Shown: one piece after another, positions 34,674-42,538 of the stretch
How positions within the stretch are numbered: position 1 is the first letter of the stretch
Layout of the letters: every line of letters starts with the position of its first letter
From: CAZJNX01 sp964547415
GTDB lineage: Bacteria; Pseudomonadota; Alphaproteobacteria; Rhizobiales; Amorphaceae
Length of the DNA stretch: 42,538 nt
Assembly (NCBI GenBank): GCA_964547415.1
Contig: CAZJNX010000008.1
Coordinates: forward strand, 1-42,538
Direction of reading: 5' to 3'
Made by a program: the position numbers and the translations under genes
The notes under the pieces: generated by a model
Database searches by the model: none
Seen by the model: the letters and a program-made list of their open reading frames with translations, nothing else
Told to the model about the DNA's origin: nothing

Positions 34674-36044
34674 ATGCAGACCAGCTTCACAGAAGAGCAG
34701 CTCGCCGACCCCGACATCCGCGAGGCGGACGGGATCCTGCGCAAGTGCGTCCACTGCGGCTTCTGCACGGCCACCTGCCCGACGTTCCTCCTCCTCGGCG
34801 ACGAGAACGACAGCCCGCGCGGGCGCATCTATCTCATCAAGGACATGCTGGAGAAGGGCCGGCAGCCGACGGCCACGGACGTGAAGCACATCGACCGCTG
34901 CCTGTCCTGCCTGTCCTGCATGACGACCTGCCCGTCGGGCGTCGACTACATGCACCTCGTCGACCAGGCCCGCGCCTACATCGAGCGCACCTACGACCGG
35001 GCGTGGCACGACCGGGCGCTGAGGGCGCTGCTCGCGGCCGTCCTGCCCCATCCGGCCCGGCTCCGCGCGGCGATGGCCCTCGCCCGCGTCGGCCGGCCCC
35101 TCGCGGGCCTCTTCTCCCGGGGGCCCGCCGCCCGGATCGGCGCCATGCTGCGCCTCGCCCCGCGCGGGCTGCCGCCGGCCGACCGGGCGCCGCGCCCGGC
35201 CGTCTTCCCGGCCACCCGTCCGCCGGCCCCGGACCAGCGGGTGAGACGGGTGGCGCTCCTGTCGGGCTGCGCCCAGCGGGTGCTCGCGCCCGACATCAAC
35301 GCCGCGGCGATCCGCCTCCTCAACCGCGCGGGGGTCGAGGTGGTGCTCGCCGCCGGCGAGGGGTGCTGCGGGGCCCTCGTCCATCACATGGGCCGGGAGC
35401 GGCAGGGGGCGGAGCAGGCGCGGGCGAACGTGGACGCCTGGTGGCGGGAGATCGAGGGGAAGGGCCTCGACGCGATCGTCACCACCACGTCGGGCTGCGG
35501 CACCACGCTAAAGGACTATGGCCACATGCTGCGCCACGACGCGGCCTACGCGGCGCGCGCGGCCGACGTCGCCGCCCGCGCGCGGGACGTCTCGGAGGTG
35601 CTCCTGGAAGTCGATCTCGGGCGGCCCCAGCGCGGTAGCGGGGCCGTCCTCGCGTACCACTCGGCGTGCTCCATGCAGCACGGCCAGCGGCTGAAGACCG
35701 AGCCCAAGCGCCTGCTCGCGGCCGCGGGCTTTTCGGTGAAGGACGTGCCGGAGGCGCACATCTGCTGCGGCTCGGCCGGCGTCTACAACATCCTGCAGCC
35801 GGAGATCGCCGGCCGCCTCAGGGCCCGCAAGGTGGAGAACATCGCCCGCACCGGCGCCGACCTGGTGGCGGCGGGCAACATCGGCTGCCTCACCCAGATC
35901 GCCGCGGGCGGCGCGCCGCCGGCGGTGCACACGGTGGAACTCCTCGACTGGGCCTACGGCGGCCCCCTCCCCCGCGCCCTCGCGGACCGCTCCGAGGCCC
36001 TGAAGGAACGCGCGCCCGAGGCCGAGACGGCCCCGGCCGCCTGA
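34674..36044 (+). CDS. glcF: Glycolate oxidase iron-sulfur subunit GlcF
   Basis: A 456-aa GlcF. Two ferredoxin-type 4Fe-4S motifs are seen: CVHCGFCTATCPT (Cys25, 28, 31, 35) and CLSCLSCMTTCPSG (Cys76, 79, 82, 86). Two CCG-domain repeats follow, with GEGCCGALVHHMG (about residue 230) and AHICCGSAGVYN (about 360). GlcF passes electrons from the flavin subunits GlcD and GlcE during oxidation of glycolate to glyoxylate at the membrane. The normal order is glcDEF, yet neither glcD nor glcE is here. They must be elsewhere, or the protein serves a related dehydrogenase. All cluster cysteines are intact. Confidence 0.92.
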   Translation: MQTSFTEEQLADPDIREADGILRKCVHCGFCTATCPTFLLLGDENDSPRGRIYLIKDMLEKGRQPTATDVKHIDRCLSCLSCMTTCPSGVDYMHLVDQARAYIERTYDRAWHDRALRALLAAVLPHPARLRAAMALARVGRPLAGLFSRGPAARIGAMLRLAPRGLPPADRAPRPAVFPATRPPAPDQRVRRVALLSGCAQRVLAPDINAAAIRLLNRAGVEVVLAAGEGCCGALVHHMGRERQGAEQARANVDAWWREIEGKGLDAIVTTTSGCGTTLKDYGHMLRHDAAYAARAADVAARARDVSEVLLEVDLGRPQRGSGAVLAYHSACSMQHGQRLKTEPKRLLAAAGFSVKDVPEAHICCGSAGVYNILQPEIAGRLRARKVENIARTGADLVAAGNIGCLTQIAAGGAPPAVHTVELLDWAYGGPLPRALADRSEALKERAPEAETAPAA

Positions 36045-36326
36045 CCGGGCTGTCCGCCCGCGCGACCGCCTCCGCCCGGCGCCGATCGCCCCGCCGGTGC
36101 TGCACAAGGACGGCGCCGACATGCGAGCGAACGCCCGCCCGCCCGGAATTTCCGCGGCTCCACGTCTCGGCCCGATCCACCGTGTGAAGCCGACCCGCAA
36201 AGGGTGCGCAGGGATCGCCATCGCCGGGACCGCGGGAACCGCGGGAGGCCGCGCGGCCGGCGCGGCGCGAGCGGGGCCGTCACCGGGGAGGGATGCGCGC
36301 GCGGCGGACGGGCCGCCGCCTCGCCG

Positions 36327-37013
36327 TCACCGCGGGCCGTCGTCCTCGCCGCGGCGGCGCCCGCCGGTCACCGCCGCCATGAACCGGCCGAGCCCCGCGC
36401 GGGGCTTCGCCTCCCGTTCGGGGGCGTCGGGGACGGCCGGTCGCGCCGCGTCCGTCCCGGCGGCCGTCTCGCCCGCCACCCGCTCGGACAGGAGGCGGAA
36501 GAAGCGCTCGATCAGGGTGTCCGCCAGCCCGTCCACCAGGCGGCCGCCGACGCTCGCCACGCGGCCGGTGATGAGGATCGCGTAACGGTAGTCGATGCGG
36601 GTGCCGCCGCCCACCGGGTGGAGCGCCACGAACCCCTCCCCCGCCGAGGCGCCGAACGGACCGCGCGCGCCGCCCGCAAGGCGCAGCCGCCGCACCGGCT
36701 CGCGGTCGGTGAGCGCCACCTCCACGAGATAGGTCGCCTTCAGCGGGCCGACGCCCATGGCGACGTCCGCGGCGTAGGCGTGGTCGTCCGCCCGCGTCAT
36801 GAAGGCGTGATCGTCCGGGTCGAGGACGCGGCGCAGGGAGCGCGCGCCCGGCACCGTCTCGGCAAGGCGCGTCTCGTCCATCACGATCGACCAGATCGCC
36901 TCGGGCCGCGCCTCCACGGTGGTGCTTCCGAGCCCGACGAGCGGGTAGCCCTTGCCGCCCGGCATCTCCGGCTCGGGAAGGTCTTCCGCCGTCGCGGCGG
37001 TCCGGCTGTCCAT
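36327..37013 (-). CDS. CoxG/SRPBCC-family protein
   Basis: A 228-aa cytoplasmic protein. Residues about 25-180 match the CoxG (carbon monoxide dehydrogenase subunit G) branch of the SRPBCC fold: EARPEAIWSIVMDETRLAETVPGAR near the start, VGPLKATYLVEVAL in the middle and a long C-terminal helix, GGRLVDGLADTLIERFFRLL. CoxG proteins recruit or mature Mo-hydroxylase enzymes at the membrane. No coxSML genes occur nearby, so the partner is unknown. The tail after 185 is Ala/Arg-rich and probably disordered. The start follows GGAGAGACCATCC. The gene is divergent from the RiPP operon. Confidence 0.82.
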   Translation of the reverse strand: MDSRTAATAEDLPEPEMPGGKGYPLVGLGSTTVEARPEAIWSIVMDETRLAETVPGARSLRRVLDPDDHAFMTRADDHAYAADVAMGVGPLKATYLVEVALTDREPVRRLRLAGGARGPFGASAGEGFVALHPVGGGTRIDYRYAILITGRVASVGGRLVDGLADTLIERFFRLLSERVAGETAAGTDAARPAVPDAPEREAKPRAGLGRFMAAVTGGRRRGEDDGPR

Positions 37014-37449
37014 GGATGGTCTCTCCAGCGTTCGGCCGGCCGCGCGCCCCGTCCGCGCCTCGCGGCGGAGGGGGGCCGCAGGCCGGCGCCATGGCCACGA
37101 TGTCGTCCCGCGAGCGGCCTTCTCCAAGGGGGCGGGCGCGACCGGGCAGCCTTTCCCTGCCGGAAGGTGCCGCCGGACGGGGCCCGCCCGGGTCGGCGCC
37201 TGCGCCGCGTCGCCCCGCGCCGGCGGCAACGGCGTCGCTCGCGGCCGCACCGGTCCCGCCATCACACGCGCCCGGCGTGGGGAGCAAGATCGCGGTTTCC
37301 GGCACGGGATCGCCGCAGGACCGCCCCGATCGAAACATGATCGCCGTTCCCGGTTCGGTCCGCGCGAGGATTGATATTTTTCGGTGTTCGCGATGAAGCA
37401 CCGTGTATGATAAAGGTTCTACAGGCAACGCTTGCAAGAGGGTCGAGCG
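37014..37449. promoter_or_regulatory. Intergenic region before the RiPP operon, with an AT-rich promoter-like island
   Basis: These 436 bases lie between the CoxG-like gene and the RiPP precursor. 37014-37360 is GC-rich and I see no gene in it. Composition drops sharply at 37371-37420: TTGATATTTTT at 37371, then TATGAT at 37406-37411 as a possible -10. TTGATA is too far from TATGAT (29 bases) to be its -35, so the exact promoter is unresolved. AGAGGG at 37437-37442 is a good ribosome site for the ATG at 37450. Confidence 0.4.
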
Positions 37450-37644
37450 ATGCGCGGTTTTCTCGTCTTCGTCATGGCGCTCGCGGCGGGGGCCTCCTTG
37501 GCGACCGCGGCCAAGAGGGTCGAGATCGCCGAGAGGATCGCCGCCGCCAGCGCCGACGGGGGCGATACGAAACCGGCGAAACATCGTCTCGCCCAGTGGC
37601 TCGACAACAATCCCTTCTTCAACCATTCCAACTGGATGAATTGA
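37450..37644 (+). CDS. RiPP precursor peptide with aromatic-X-(D/N) core triads
   Basis: A 64-aa peptide gene directly before a radical SAM/SPASM gene. Residues 1-21 look like a Sec signal peptide (FLVFVMALAAGASLATA). Residues 22-48 form a charged helical leader, with a GGDTKP stretch at 38-42. The last 15 residues hold three aromatic triads spaced six apart: W50-L-D, F56-F-N and W62-M-N, the last ending the peptide. Radical SAM maturases of the GrrM/FxsB/XyeB kind link the aromatic side chain of the first residue to the beta-carbon of the third, making three-residue cyclophanes, and these triads fit that rule. The ribosome site is AGAGGG. The stop lies three bases before the maturase ATG. 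The product's activity is unknown. The family assignment rests on context and motif, not on a database match. Confidence 0.8.
   Translation: MRGFLVFVMALAAGASLATAAKRVEIAERIAAASADGGDTKPAKHRLAQWLDNNPFFNHSNWMN
37597..37641 (+). other. Predicted modified core of the RiPP precursor
   Basis: Codons 50-64 encode the predicted core. Aligning by sixes gives WLDNNP, FFNHSN and WMN, so each unit begins with aromatic-X-Asp/Asn. Up to three cyclophane rings could form. F57-N-H is an alternative middle triad. Confidence 0.55.
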
Positions 37645-37647
37645 GCG

Positions 37648-38783
37648 ATGGTCGTCGGGGCGGGACAGGCACCGGTCATCGACCTTCTGGTGCTGCAGGC
37701 CTCGCCCTTCTGCAACGTCGATTGCCGCTACTGCTACCTGCGCGACCGGAACGACCGGTCGCGGATGGCGCCGGAGGGCTGGAGGCCGTCGCCCGGCACG
37801 TCGTGCCGAGCCGCTTCTCCCCGGACCGCCTGTCCCTCGTCTGGCACGCGGGCGAGCCGCTCGCCGTGCCCCTCCCCTGGCTCGAGCGCGCCGTTTGCAC
37901 CCTCTCCCACGCCTGCCGGCCGGGCCAGACGATCCGCCAGAGCCTGCAGACGAACGCCACCCTGATCGACGACCACTGGATCGCCTTCTTCCGCCGCCAC
38001 GACGTCGCCGTCGGGGTGAGCGTCGACGGGCCCGCCCCGATCCACGACGCCTCCCGCCGGACCCGCGCGGGCGGCGGCACGTTCGAGCGCACGATGGCCG
38101 GCATCGAGCGGCTGAAGGCGGCGGGGGTGCCGTTCGACGCCATCGCGGTCGTCACCCGCGACAGCCTCGCCGCGCCGGACGCGATGTTCGCGTTCTTCCG
38201 CAGCCTGAAGCCGCGCACCCTCGGCTTCAACGTGGAGGAGATCGAGGGGCCGAACCGGGACTGTTCGCTCGCCTTCGACGGGGTCGAGGCCGCCTGGCGC
38301 CGATTCCTCGACCGCTTCCTGGCCCTGTGGCGGGCGGCGGGGGCGCCCTTCGCCCTCAGGCCCGTCGAGCAGCTCCTCGGCCGGGCGGGCACGCGCGATG
38401 CGGGCGGCAACGACCAGAACCGGCCGCTCTCCATCCTGACGGTGGCCGTCGACGGTTCCATGAGCACCTTCTCGCCCGAGCTCGCCGGCACCCCCGCCCC
38501 GGCCTTCGCCGACTTCCGCTTCGGCAACGTGCGCGACGGCGGCCCCGAGCTCGTCCTGAGGCACCCCGCCTTCCGCGCCGCCCGCGCGCGCATTCGCGCG
38601 GGCCGCCGTCGCTGCGCCCGCACGTGCGGCTACTACGGCGTGTGCGGCGGGGGCGCGCCCGGCAACAAGTTCTTCGAGACGGGCCGGTTCGACGTCGCCG
38701 AGACGCTGTTCTGCCGCCTCGCGGTGAAGGAGACCGTGGAGGCGACCCTGGCCCACCTCGAGGCGGAAAGGCGGGCGGCATGA
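37648..38783 (+). CDS. GrrM/FxsB-like radical SAM/SPASM peptide maturase, apparent frameshift near 37776
   Basis: The radical SAM cluster motif CNVDCRYCY (Cys22, 26, 29) is encoded in the frame starting at 37648, preceded by LLVLQASPF. The rest (LSLVWHAGEPL, VGVSVDGPAPIHDASRR, GFNVEEIEGPN and a SPASM region with CARTCGYYGVCGGGAPGNKF and AETLFCRL) is in the frame one base back. Joining after MAPE at about 37776 with a -1 shift gives a continuous protein of about 378 aa, normal for cyclophane-forming maturases. The enzyme would use S-adenosylmethionine and Fe-S clusters to crosslink the precursor. The gap is one missing base in the GAGGGCT run; sequencing error, a real null mutation and recoding are all possible. 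The stop overlaps the next gene as ATGA. Confidence 0.85.
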
Positions 38784-41700
38784 AGGCGCTCGAGACCGCC
38801 TCCGCCCTGGTCCGGCGCGTCGGCGCCTCCCTCGGGGGGATCGGGGGGTGGATCGGCGCGGGCGTCCTTCTCGTCGCCCTTTTCGGATGGCTCCTCGCGG
38901 TCCTGCCGGAGGCGGTCCTGCCGGTGCTGGCGGCCGCCGCCCTCGGCGCGGCGGGCCTTGCCGTCAGACGGGGCGCGGGACCCGCCGCCGCCGCCGCCGT
39001 GGCCGCCCTCGCCCTTGCCGCCGCGGCCCTCCAGCTCGTCCTGTTCGCGGGCGGGCCCGCCCCCGCCGTCGCCCTCCTGGAGCCGCTCGCCATCGGGGCG
39101 GCCGCCGCCGGGGCCGCCCTGTTCGCCGCCCTCGCCTGGCCGCGCCTGTCGCCCGCCGGCCGCACCGCCGTCGCCGCCCTCGCGGTCGCGGGCGGGGCGG
39201 CGGCCCTCGCCGTCTCTGCCACGGGGACGCGGCCGGCCGAGGCCCGCATCTACGTGGAGCCGCCCCAGGTCTACACCCGCGAGCGGCTCGTCAACGACCG
39301 CTACCGGGAGATGAACTGGCTGGAGCGGCGGCTCAGCCTCAGCGAGAACGGGACCGACCGGCCTAACGCCCGCCTCGCCCGCGGCGCGACGACCGCCGCA
39401 AGCCTCGCCGGCGCGGGCGGGGGCGAGGGCGGGGAAACGCCGGGGGGCGGGCCGGCGAGCGGGGACGGGCTCGCCCTCCCCCGGATCAGCGACTTCAACC
39501 GGGAGATCGCGCTGCGCTCGGCCGTCCGCTCGGAGATGATGAACACCCTCCTCGACGACGGCCACGACCTGTTCGGCTCCACCCTCTACCGCCTCAACTT
39601 CGACGTCTCGATCGTGCCGCGCCCGGGGGCGGACGGCTTCGCCCTCGTCGCCGTCGACATCCTGCCGCCCGACGAGCGGCTCCCCCCCTGTCGCCGCGCC
39701 GACACCCGCACGGACGAGGCATACCGGGCATGCATGGCCGCCGAGATCGACCGGCTCGAGGAGCGGCTGACCAACTACCGCTCCCTGCTGGCGGACTGGG
39801 AGATCGACCTGCAGGAATTCCTCCTGAAGGTGTTCCAGAACCGGCTCGACATCCTCGGCCGGCCGCTCGCCGACCCGTTCCGCGGCTACCCCAAGGAGCG
39901 GATGGCCTTCTCGTGGTACGTCCGCGCCCGCGCCATGGAGCTGTGGCTCGGCCTCGTCGCCGGGCGCGACGAAGAGGGGTGCGACGACGCCGCGAGCGGC
40001 GGGCAAGGCGCGGACGGCCCGGCCGGATGGGCGTGCGACGCCGGGATGCGGCGGGCGGCGCTGCGGCGCATGATCGGCGGCCCGTTCTCCGACGAGGCCC
40101 TCAGCGGGGACCTGTCGCCCACCGCCGAGCGCATGTTCGCCGAGGCGATCGCCGCCTTCGGGGAGGACACCCGCGAGCTCGCCATGAAGGGCGAGATCGA
40201 CCGCTTCTTCGACCAGCTGCGCGCCGCCACGGGCGAGCGGCAGGTGGACGAGGCCTGGCTCATCGAGACCGCCGCGACCCACCGGCTCGAGATCGTGCCC
40301 GACGACACGGCCTGCATCCGCAGCCGGCGATGGCTGCCGGGGTGCGCGGCGCTCTACGGCCGCCTCCTGTCGTCGCCGGGGTGCGCGGCGCGGGCGGTGC
40401 GGGTGGGCGCGGCGGCCGAGCCGGTCGCCTGCCCGGCCCGGCCGGAGGAGGGCTTCGCCCCCGTCCTCGGGATGGTGCGGCTCGCGGGCATCCTGCGCAG
40501 CCTCCACGAGCGGCTGGTGGACGGGCGGCTCGGCGATTTCCCGCCGCTGCCCGAGGACGAGGCGGCGGCGCGCGAGCAGCTGGGGGCGCGCAGCGAGGGG
40601 ATCCTCGCCTGCCTGTTCGACCGCGGCAACGGAGGCATGACCGCCCACAGGCTCTGGGAATGGGAGGCGGCGAACGCCGATCCCGCCGCCGAGGCGTGCG
40701 CGGCGCTGCCGGGCCTCGCGGGCGAGGAAGCGCGGCGGTTCGCCCGCGCCCTCGGCGCCGAAGCGGCCGAGCAGCGCCGGGACGGCACGTCGCTCTTCCG
40801 CCAGTGGCTCGCCGAGTTCTACGTGGATCGCCTCAGGCGCGAGGACATCCCGGGCTACCGGCCGCAGCCGGCCGTGGACCGCTTCTTCGAGGCCGCGGCC
40901 GCCGGCTGCGAGGTGGGCGACTGCAGCATCCTCATCGCCCGCAAGCGCTGGCTCGCGCGGGACGACCTTCCCGTCGTCGACGAGGCGCTCGGGATCCGCA
41001 CCCCGCGCCCGGCCCGGGCACCCGCGCACGCGCCCGGCGCGCCGCCGCCCGCGCCCCCGTCGGCCCCGGGCGAGGCGCGCGCGGACCCGGCCCCCGACGC
41101 GCGGGGCGGCTTCGACATCGAGGAGGAGCGGGTCGCCCGCCTCCTCCTCGCCATGCTGCCGGCGACCGCCGCCTGCGCCGACGACGACGTCACCCGCCCC
41201 GCCTGCCGGGAGATGCTCGCGGAAGCCGCGCTCGCGGTCGAGGCCGCCCACGCCGCCGCCATCACGCCCGAGCGGCCGGTGATCTACGGCGAGGAGGAGG
41301 TGGCCAACGCCCGCCTGTTCGAGCGCGCCTTCGCCCGCACGTTCGAGGCGCGCCTCGGGCGGGCGCCGGGTCCGGGGGAGCGGCGCCGCGCCTGGTCCCT
41401 CGTCCAGGACTACGTGGACAGCGTGACGGCCCTCGTCCTCGGCCAGAAGCTCGAGGCCTTCGACGGGGAGGTGGTCGTCTACTCCGTCGAGCCGCGGATC
41501 GAGTTCCTGGTGGACGACGTCGCCGAGACGCTGGCCGCCTCCCTCCGCCTCGAGGTCCCGATTGGCGGCGGCGGGGAGGAGGGCGCCGCCGACGGGGGCG
41601 CCCGCCCGTCGCTGTCCCACGGGGCGCAGAGCAGCGTGCGGCAGCTCGCGCGGCGGCCCACCATCGTCGGCTTCGGACACCTGAGGGGGCAGGCGCGCAC

Positions 41701-42523
41701 GCCGGACGCGGCGGCGGACGCGGGCGGAGGGGACGGCGCCCAGAGCTTCGGCTGGATCTTCCTGCCCAACCATCTGGAGGCGCCGCGCCCGGGCCGGCCG
41801 CCGGTCGCCACCCACCGGGCGGTCGGCCACCGGGTGTCTGCCGTCATCTCCGTGCCGAGCTGGTGGGCGGGGGTGGACCTCGTGGTCCGCCAGTGCTGGG
41901 GCTGGCGCGGGGCGGTGGCCCACGCCGTCCTGAAGGACCCCTACGCCACCGTCGAGCAGTGCCCGGGCGACCGGCCCAACGCCGGCTTCGCCCCCGCCGG
42001 GCGGGTGCGCTACACCGTGCCGCTTCCGGCCGACACCGAGCGGATCACCGAGGTGTTCGACTTCGAGGTCGTGAAGATCCCCTACCTCGACAAGATGGAG
42101 CGCCACGAGATCCCGCGGCTCGAGGCGGGTCGCGCCGGGACGATCCTGCTCACGGGCGGGCGGCTGTGGCGGGGCACCATGGTCACCCTCGGCCAGCAGG
42201 CGGCCGACAGCATCACCGTCCTGCCGGACATGAAGGGGGTGGTCGCCCACTTCGGCTGCGTCGCCCCGCCCCCCGACGTGCGCCACGTCACCCGCTACGA
42301 GAAGCTGGAGAAGATCGGCGAGGCCACGTTCGACCCGGCCGACGCGTACGTCGCCAACGCCAAGCTCACCGTGTGGACCGCGCAAGGGTCCGCCTCGGCC
42401 GGCGCCTTCGTGGTCCCCTTCAAGCAGCGCCTGCCGGACGAGCTGCCGTGCTGGCTCGACGAGCCGGCCCGCGAGCGCGCGCGGGCCCGCCTCGCCGCGG
42501 AGAACGGCGATGGCAGCGACTGA
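38780..42523 (+). CDS. Very large membrane-anchored protein of unknown function in the RiPP operon
   Basis: A 1247-aa protein I do not recognise. Residues 1-150 contain about five hydrophobic segments (near 23-42, 44-62, 69-90, 96-120 and 127-147). The remaining 1100 residues are soluble and acidic. Visible landmarks are VNDRYREMNWLERRLSL after the last helix, a FGSTLYRLNFDVSIVP beta stretch and an RLEERLTNYRSLLADWEIDL helix. A long helical, Cys-containing middle part follows, then a Pro/Ala-rich linker near 745-770. The C-terminal part is beta-rich with VYSVEPRIEFLVDDVAE, SAVISVPSWWAGVDLVV and LLTGGRLWRGTMV. The ATGA overlap with the maturase gene shows translational coupling. It could export, process, display or anchor the peptide, or confer immunity. 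No transporter or protease motif was found. Confidence 0.8.
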   Translation: MKALETASALVRRVGASLGGIGGWIGAGVLLVALFGWLLAVLPEAVLPVLAAAALGAAGLAVRRGAGPAAAAAVAALALAAAALQLVLFAGGPAPAVALLEPLAIGAAAAGAALFAALAWPRLSPAGRTAVAALAVAGGAAALAVSATGTRPAEARIYVEPPQVYTRERLVNDRYREMNWLERRLSLSENGTDRPNARLARGATTAASLAGAGGGEGGETPGGGPASGDGLALPRISDFNREIALRSAVRSEMMNTLLDDGHDLFGSTLYRLNFDVSIVPRPGADGFALVAVDILPPDERLPPCRRADTRTDEAYRACMAAEIDRLEERLTNYRSLLADWEIDLQEFLLKVFQNRLDILGRPLADPFRGYPKERMAFSWYVRARAMELWLGLVAGRDEEGCDDAASGGQGADGPAGWACDAGMRRAALRRMIGGPFSDEALSGDLSPTAERMFAEAIAAFGEDTRELAMKGEIDRFFDQLRAATGERQVDEAWLIETAATHRLEIVPDDTACIRSRRWLPGCAALYGRLLSSPGCAARAVRVGAAAEPVACPARPEEGFAPVLGMVRLAGILRSLHERLVDGRLGDFPPLPEDEAAAREQLGARSEGILACLFDRGNGGMTAHRLWEWEAANADPAAEACAALPGLAGEEARRFARALGAEAAEQRRDGTSLFRQWLAEFYVDRLRREDIPGYRPQPAVDRFFEAAAAGCEVGDCSILIARKRWLARDDLPVVDEALGIRTPRPARAPAHAPGAPPPAPPSAPGEARADPAPDARGGFDIEEERVARLLLAMLPATAACADDDVTRPACREMLAEAALAVEAAHAAAITPERPVIYGEEEVANARLFERAFARTFEARLGRAPGPGERRRAWSLVQDYVDSVTALVLGQKLEAFDGEVVVYSVEPRIEFLVDDVAETLAASLRLEVPIGGGGEEGAADGGARPSLSHGAQSSVRQLARRPTIVGFGHLRGQARTPDAAADAGGGDGAQSFGWIFLPNHLEAPRPGRPPVATHRAVGHRVSAVISVPSWWAGVDLVVRQCWGWRGAVAHAVLKDPYATVEQCPGDRPNAGFAPAGRVRYTVPLPADTERITEVFDFEVVKIPYLDKMERHEIPRLEAGRAGTILLTGGRLWRGTMVTLGQQAADSITVLPDMKGVVAHFGCVAPPPDVRHVTRYEKLEKIGEATFDPADAYVANAKLTVWTAQGSASAGAFVVPFKQRLPDELPCWLDEPARERARARLAAENGDGSD

Positions 42524-42538
42524 TCCCGATCCCGTCCC
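42510..42538 (+). CDS. Possible start of another gene (3' end outside window)
   Basis: An ATG at 42510 opens a frame (MAATDPDPV) that overlaps the last 14 bases of the large unknown gene and continues to the window edge. GGAG lies about eight bases upstream. The overlap style matches the other gene pair of this operon, so the RiPP locus probably continues. Only nine codons are visible, so nothing can be said about function. Confidence 0.4.

Noticed and set aside
36097..36585. A plus-strand frame of 162 codons after glcF
   Set aside because: Most of it is antisense to the CoxG-like gene, and the sequence is Ala/Arg/Pro-rich without features.
37770..37785. Programmed -1 frameshifting in the maturase
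   Set aside because: No slippery X-XXY-YYZ heptamer and no clear downstream pseudoknot seen; an indel is the simpler reading, though not excluded.
38633..42385. A 1250-codon minus-strand frame opposite the large RiPP-locus protein
   Set aside because: Gly/Arg/Glu/His-rich shadow sequence. The plus strand has membrane segments, normal composition and a coupled start.

Overview
The window is 42.5 kb of very GC-rich, densely coding DNA. It looks like the chromosome of a high-GC alphaproteobacterium. The reasons are G/C-ending codons throughout, TAXI-type and Pot-type solute-binding proteins, CobT, GlcF, an M10 serralysin, RTX exoproteins and an SPW-like/DUF892 stress pair. No rRNA, tRNA, CRISPR array, insertion sequence or replication origin was seen. 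Because GC is so high, most long antisense frames are open by chance and were discarded.

Region 1 (1-10680, all + strand) is one catabolic and transport block. It holds a partial aconitase/LeuC-type large subunit and its LeuD-type small subunit, a GntR/UTRA regulator, a TIM-barrel isomerase/epimerase, a HyuA/HyuB (hydantoinase/5-oxoprolinase) pair, and a complete Pot-type ABC importer (binding protein, two permeases, ATPase). The layout suggests uptake of a small organic acid, amide or polyamine-like compound, ATP-dependent HyuAB chemistry and hydro-lyase steps under a GntR repressor. The substrate is unknown.

Region 2 (10685-17648) is housekeeping and envelope. On the minus strand are a SpoIIAA-like STAS protein, a divergent uracil-DNA glycosylase, and CobT overlapping it. 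On the plus strand are an exported SH3 protein with a three-fold repeat, an orphan TAXI solute-binding protein and an exported histidine phosphatase. A long hairpin separates the last two.

Region 3 (17676-34128) is an exoprotein region. It encodes three large RTX proteins: an M10 serralysin-like protease, a 1387-aa protein with a GH64-like N-terminus and a DUF4114-like domain, and a 1504-aa sedolisin (S53) with RTX repeats placed before the protease. Between them lie a DMT exporter, an SPW-like membrane protein, a DUF892 ferritin-like protein and a BenE-type transporter. A membrane PAS-GGDEF cyclase follows. No type I secretion genes are present.

Region 4 (34241-37013) has a small membrane protein, an orphan GlcF and a CoxG/SRPBCC protein.

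Region 5 (about 37370 to the window end) is the most novel part: a RiPP-like operon. A 64-aa precursor has a signal-peptide-like leader and a C-terminal core with aromatic-X-(D/N) triads every six residues (WLD, FFN, WMN). It is followed by a GrrM/FxsB-like radical SAM/SPASM maturase that carries an apparent single-base frameshift. Next is a 1247-aa membrane-anchored protein of unknown function, coupled by an ATGA overlap, and then the start of one more overlapping gene. I read this as a cyclophane-forming system with an unusual large membrane partner.
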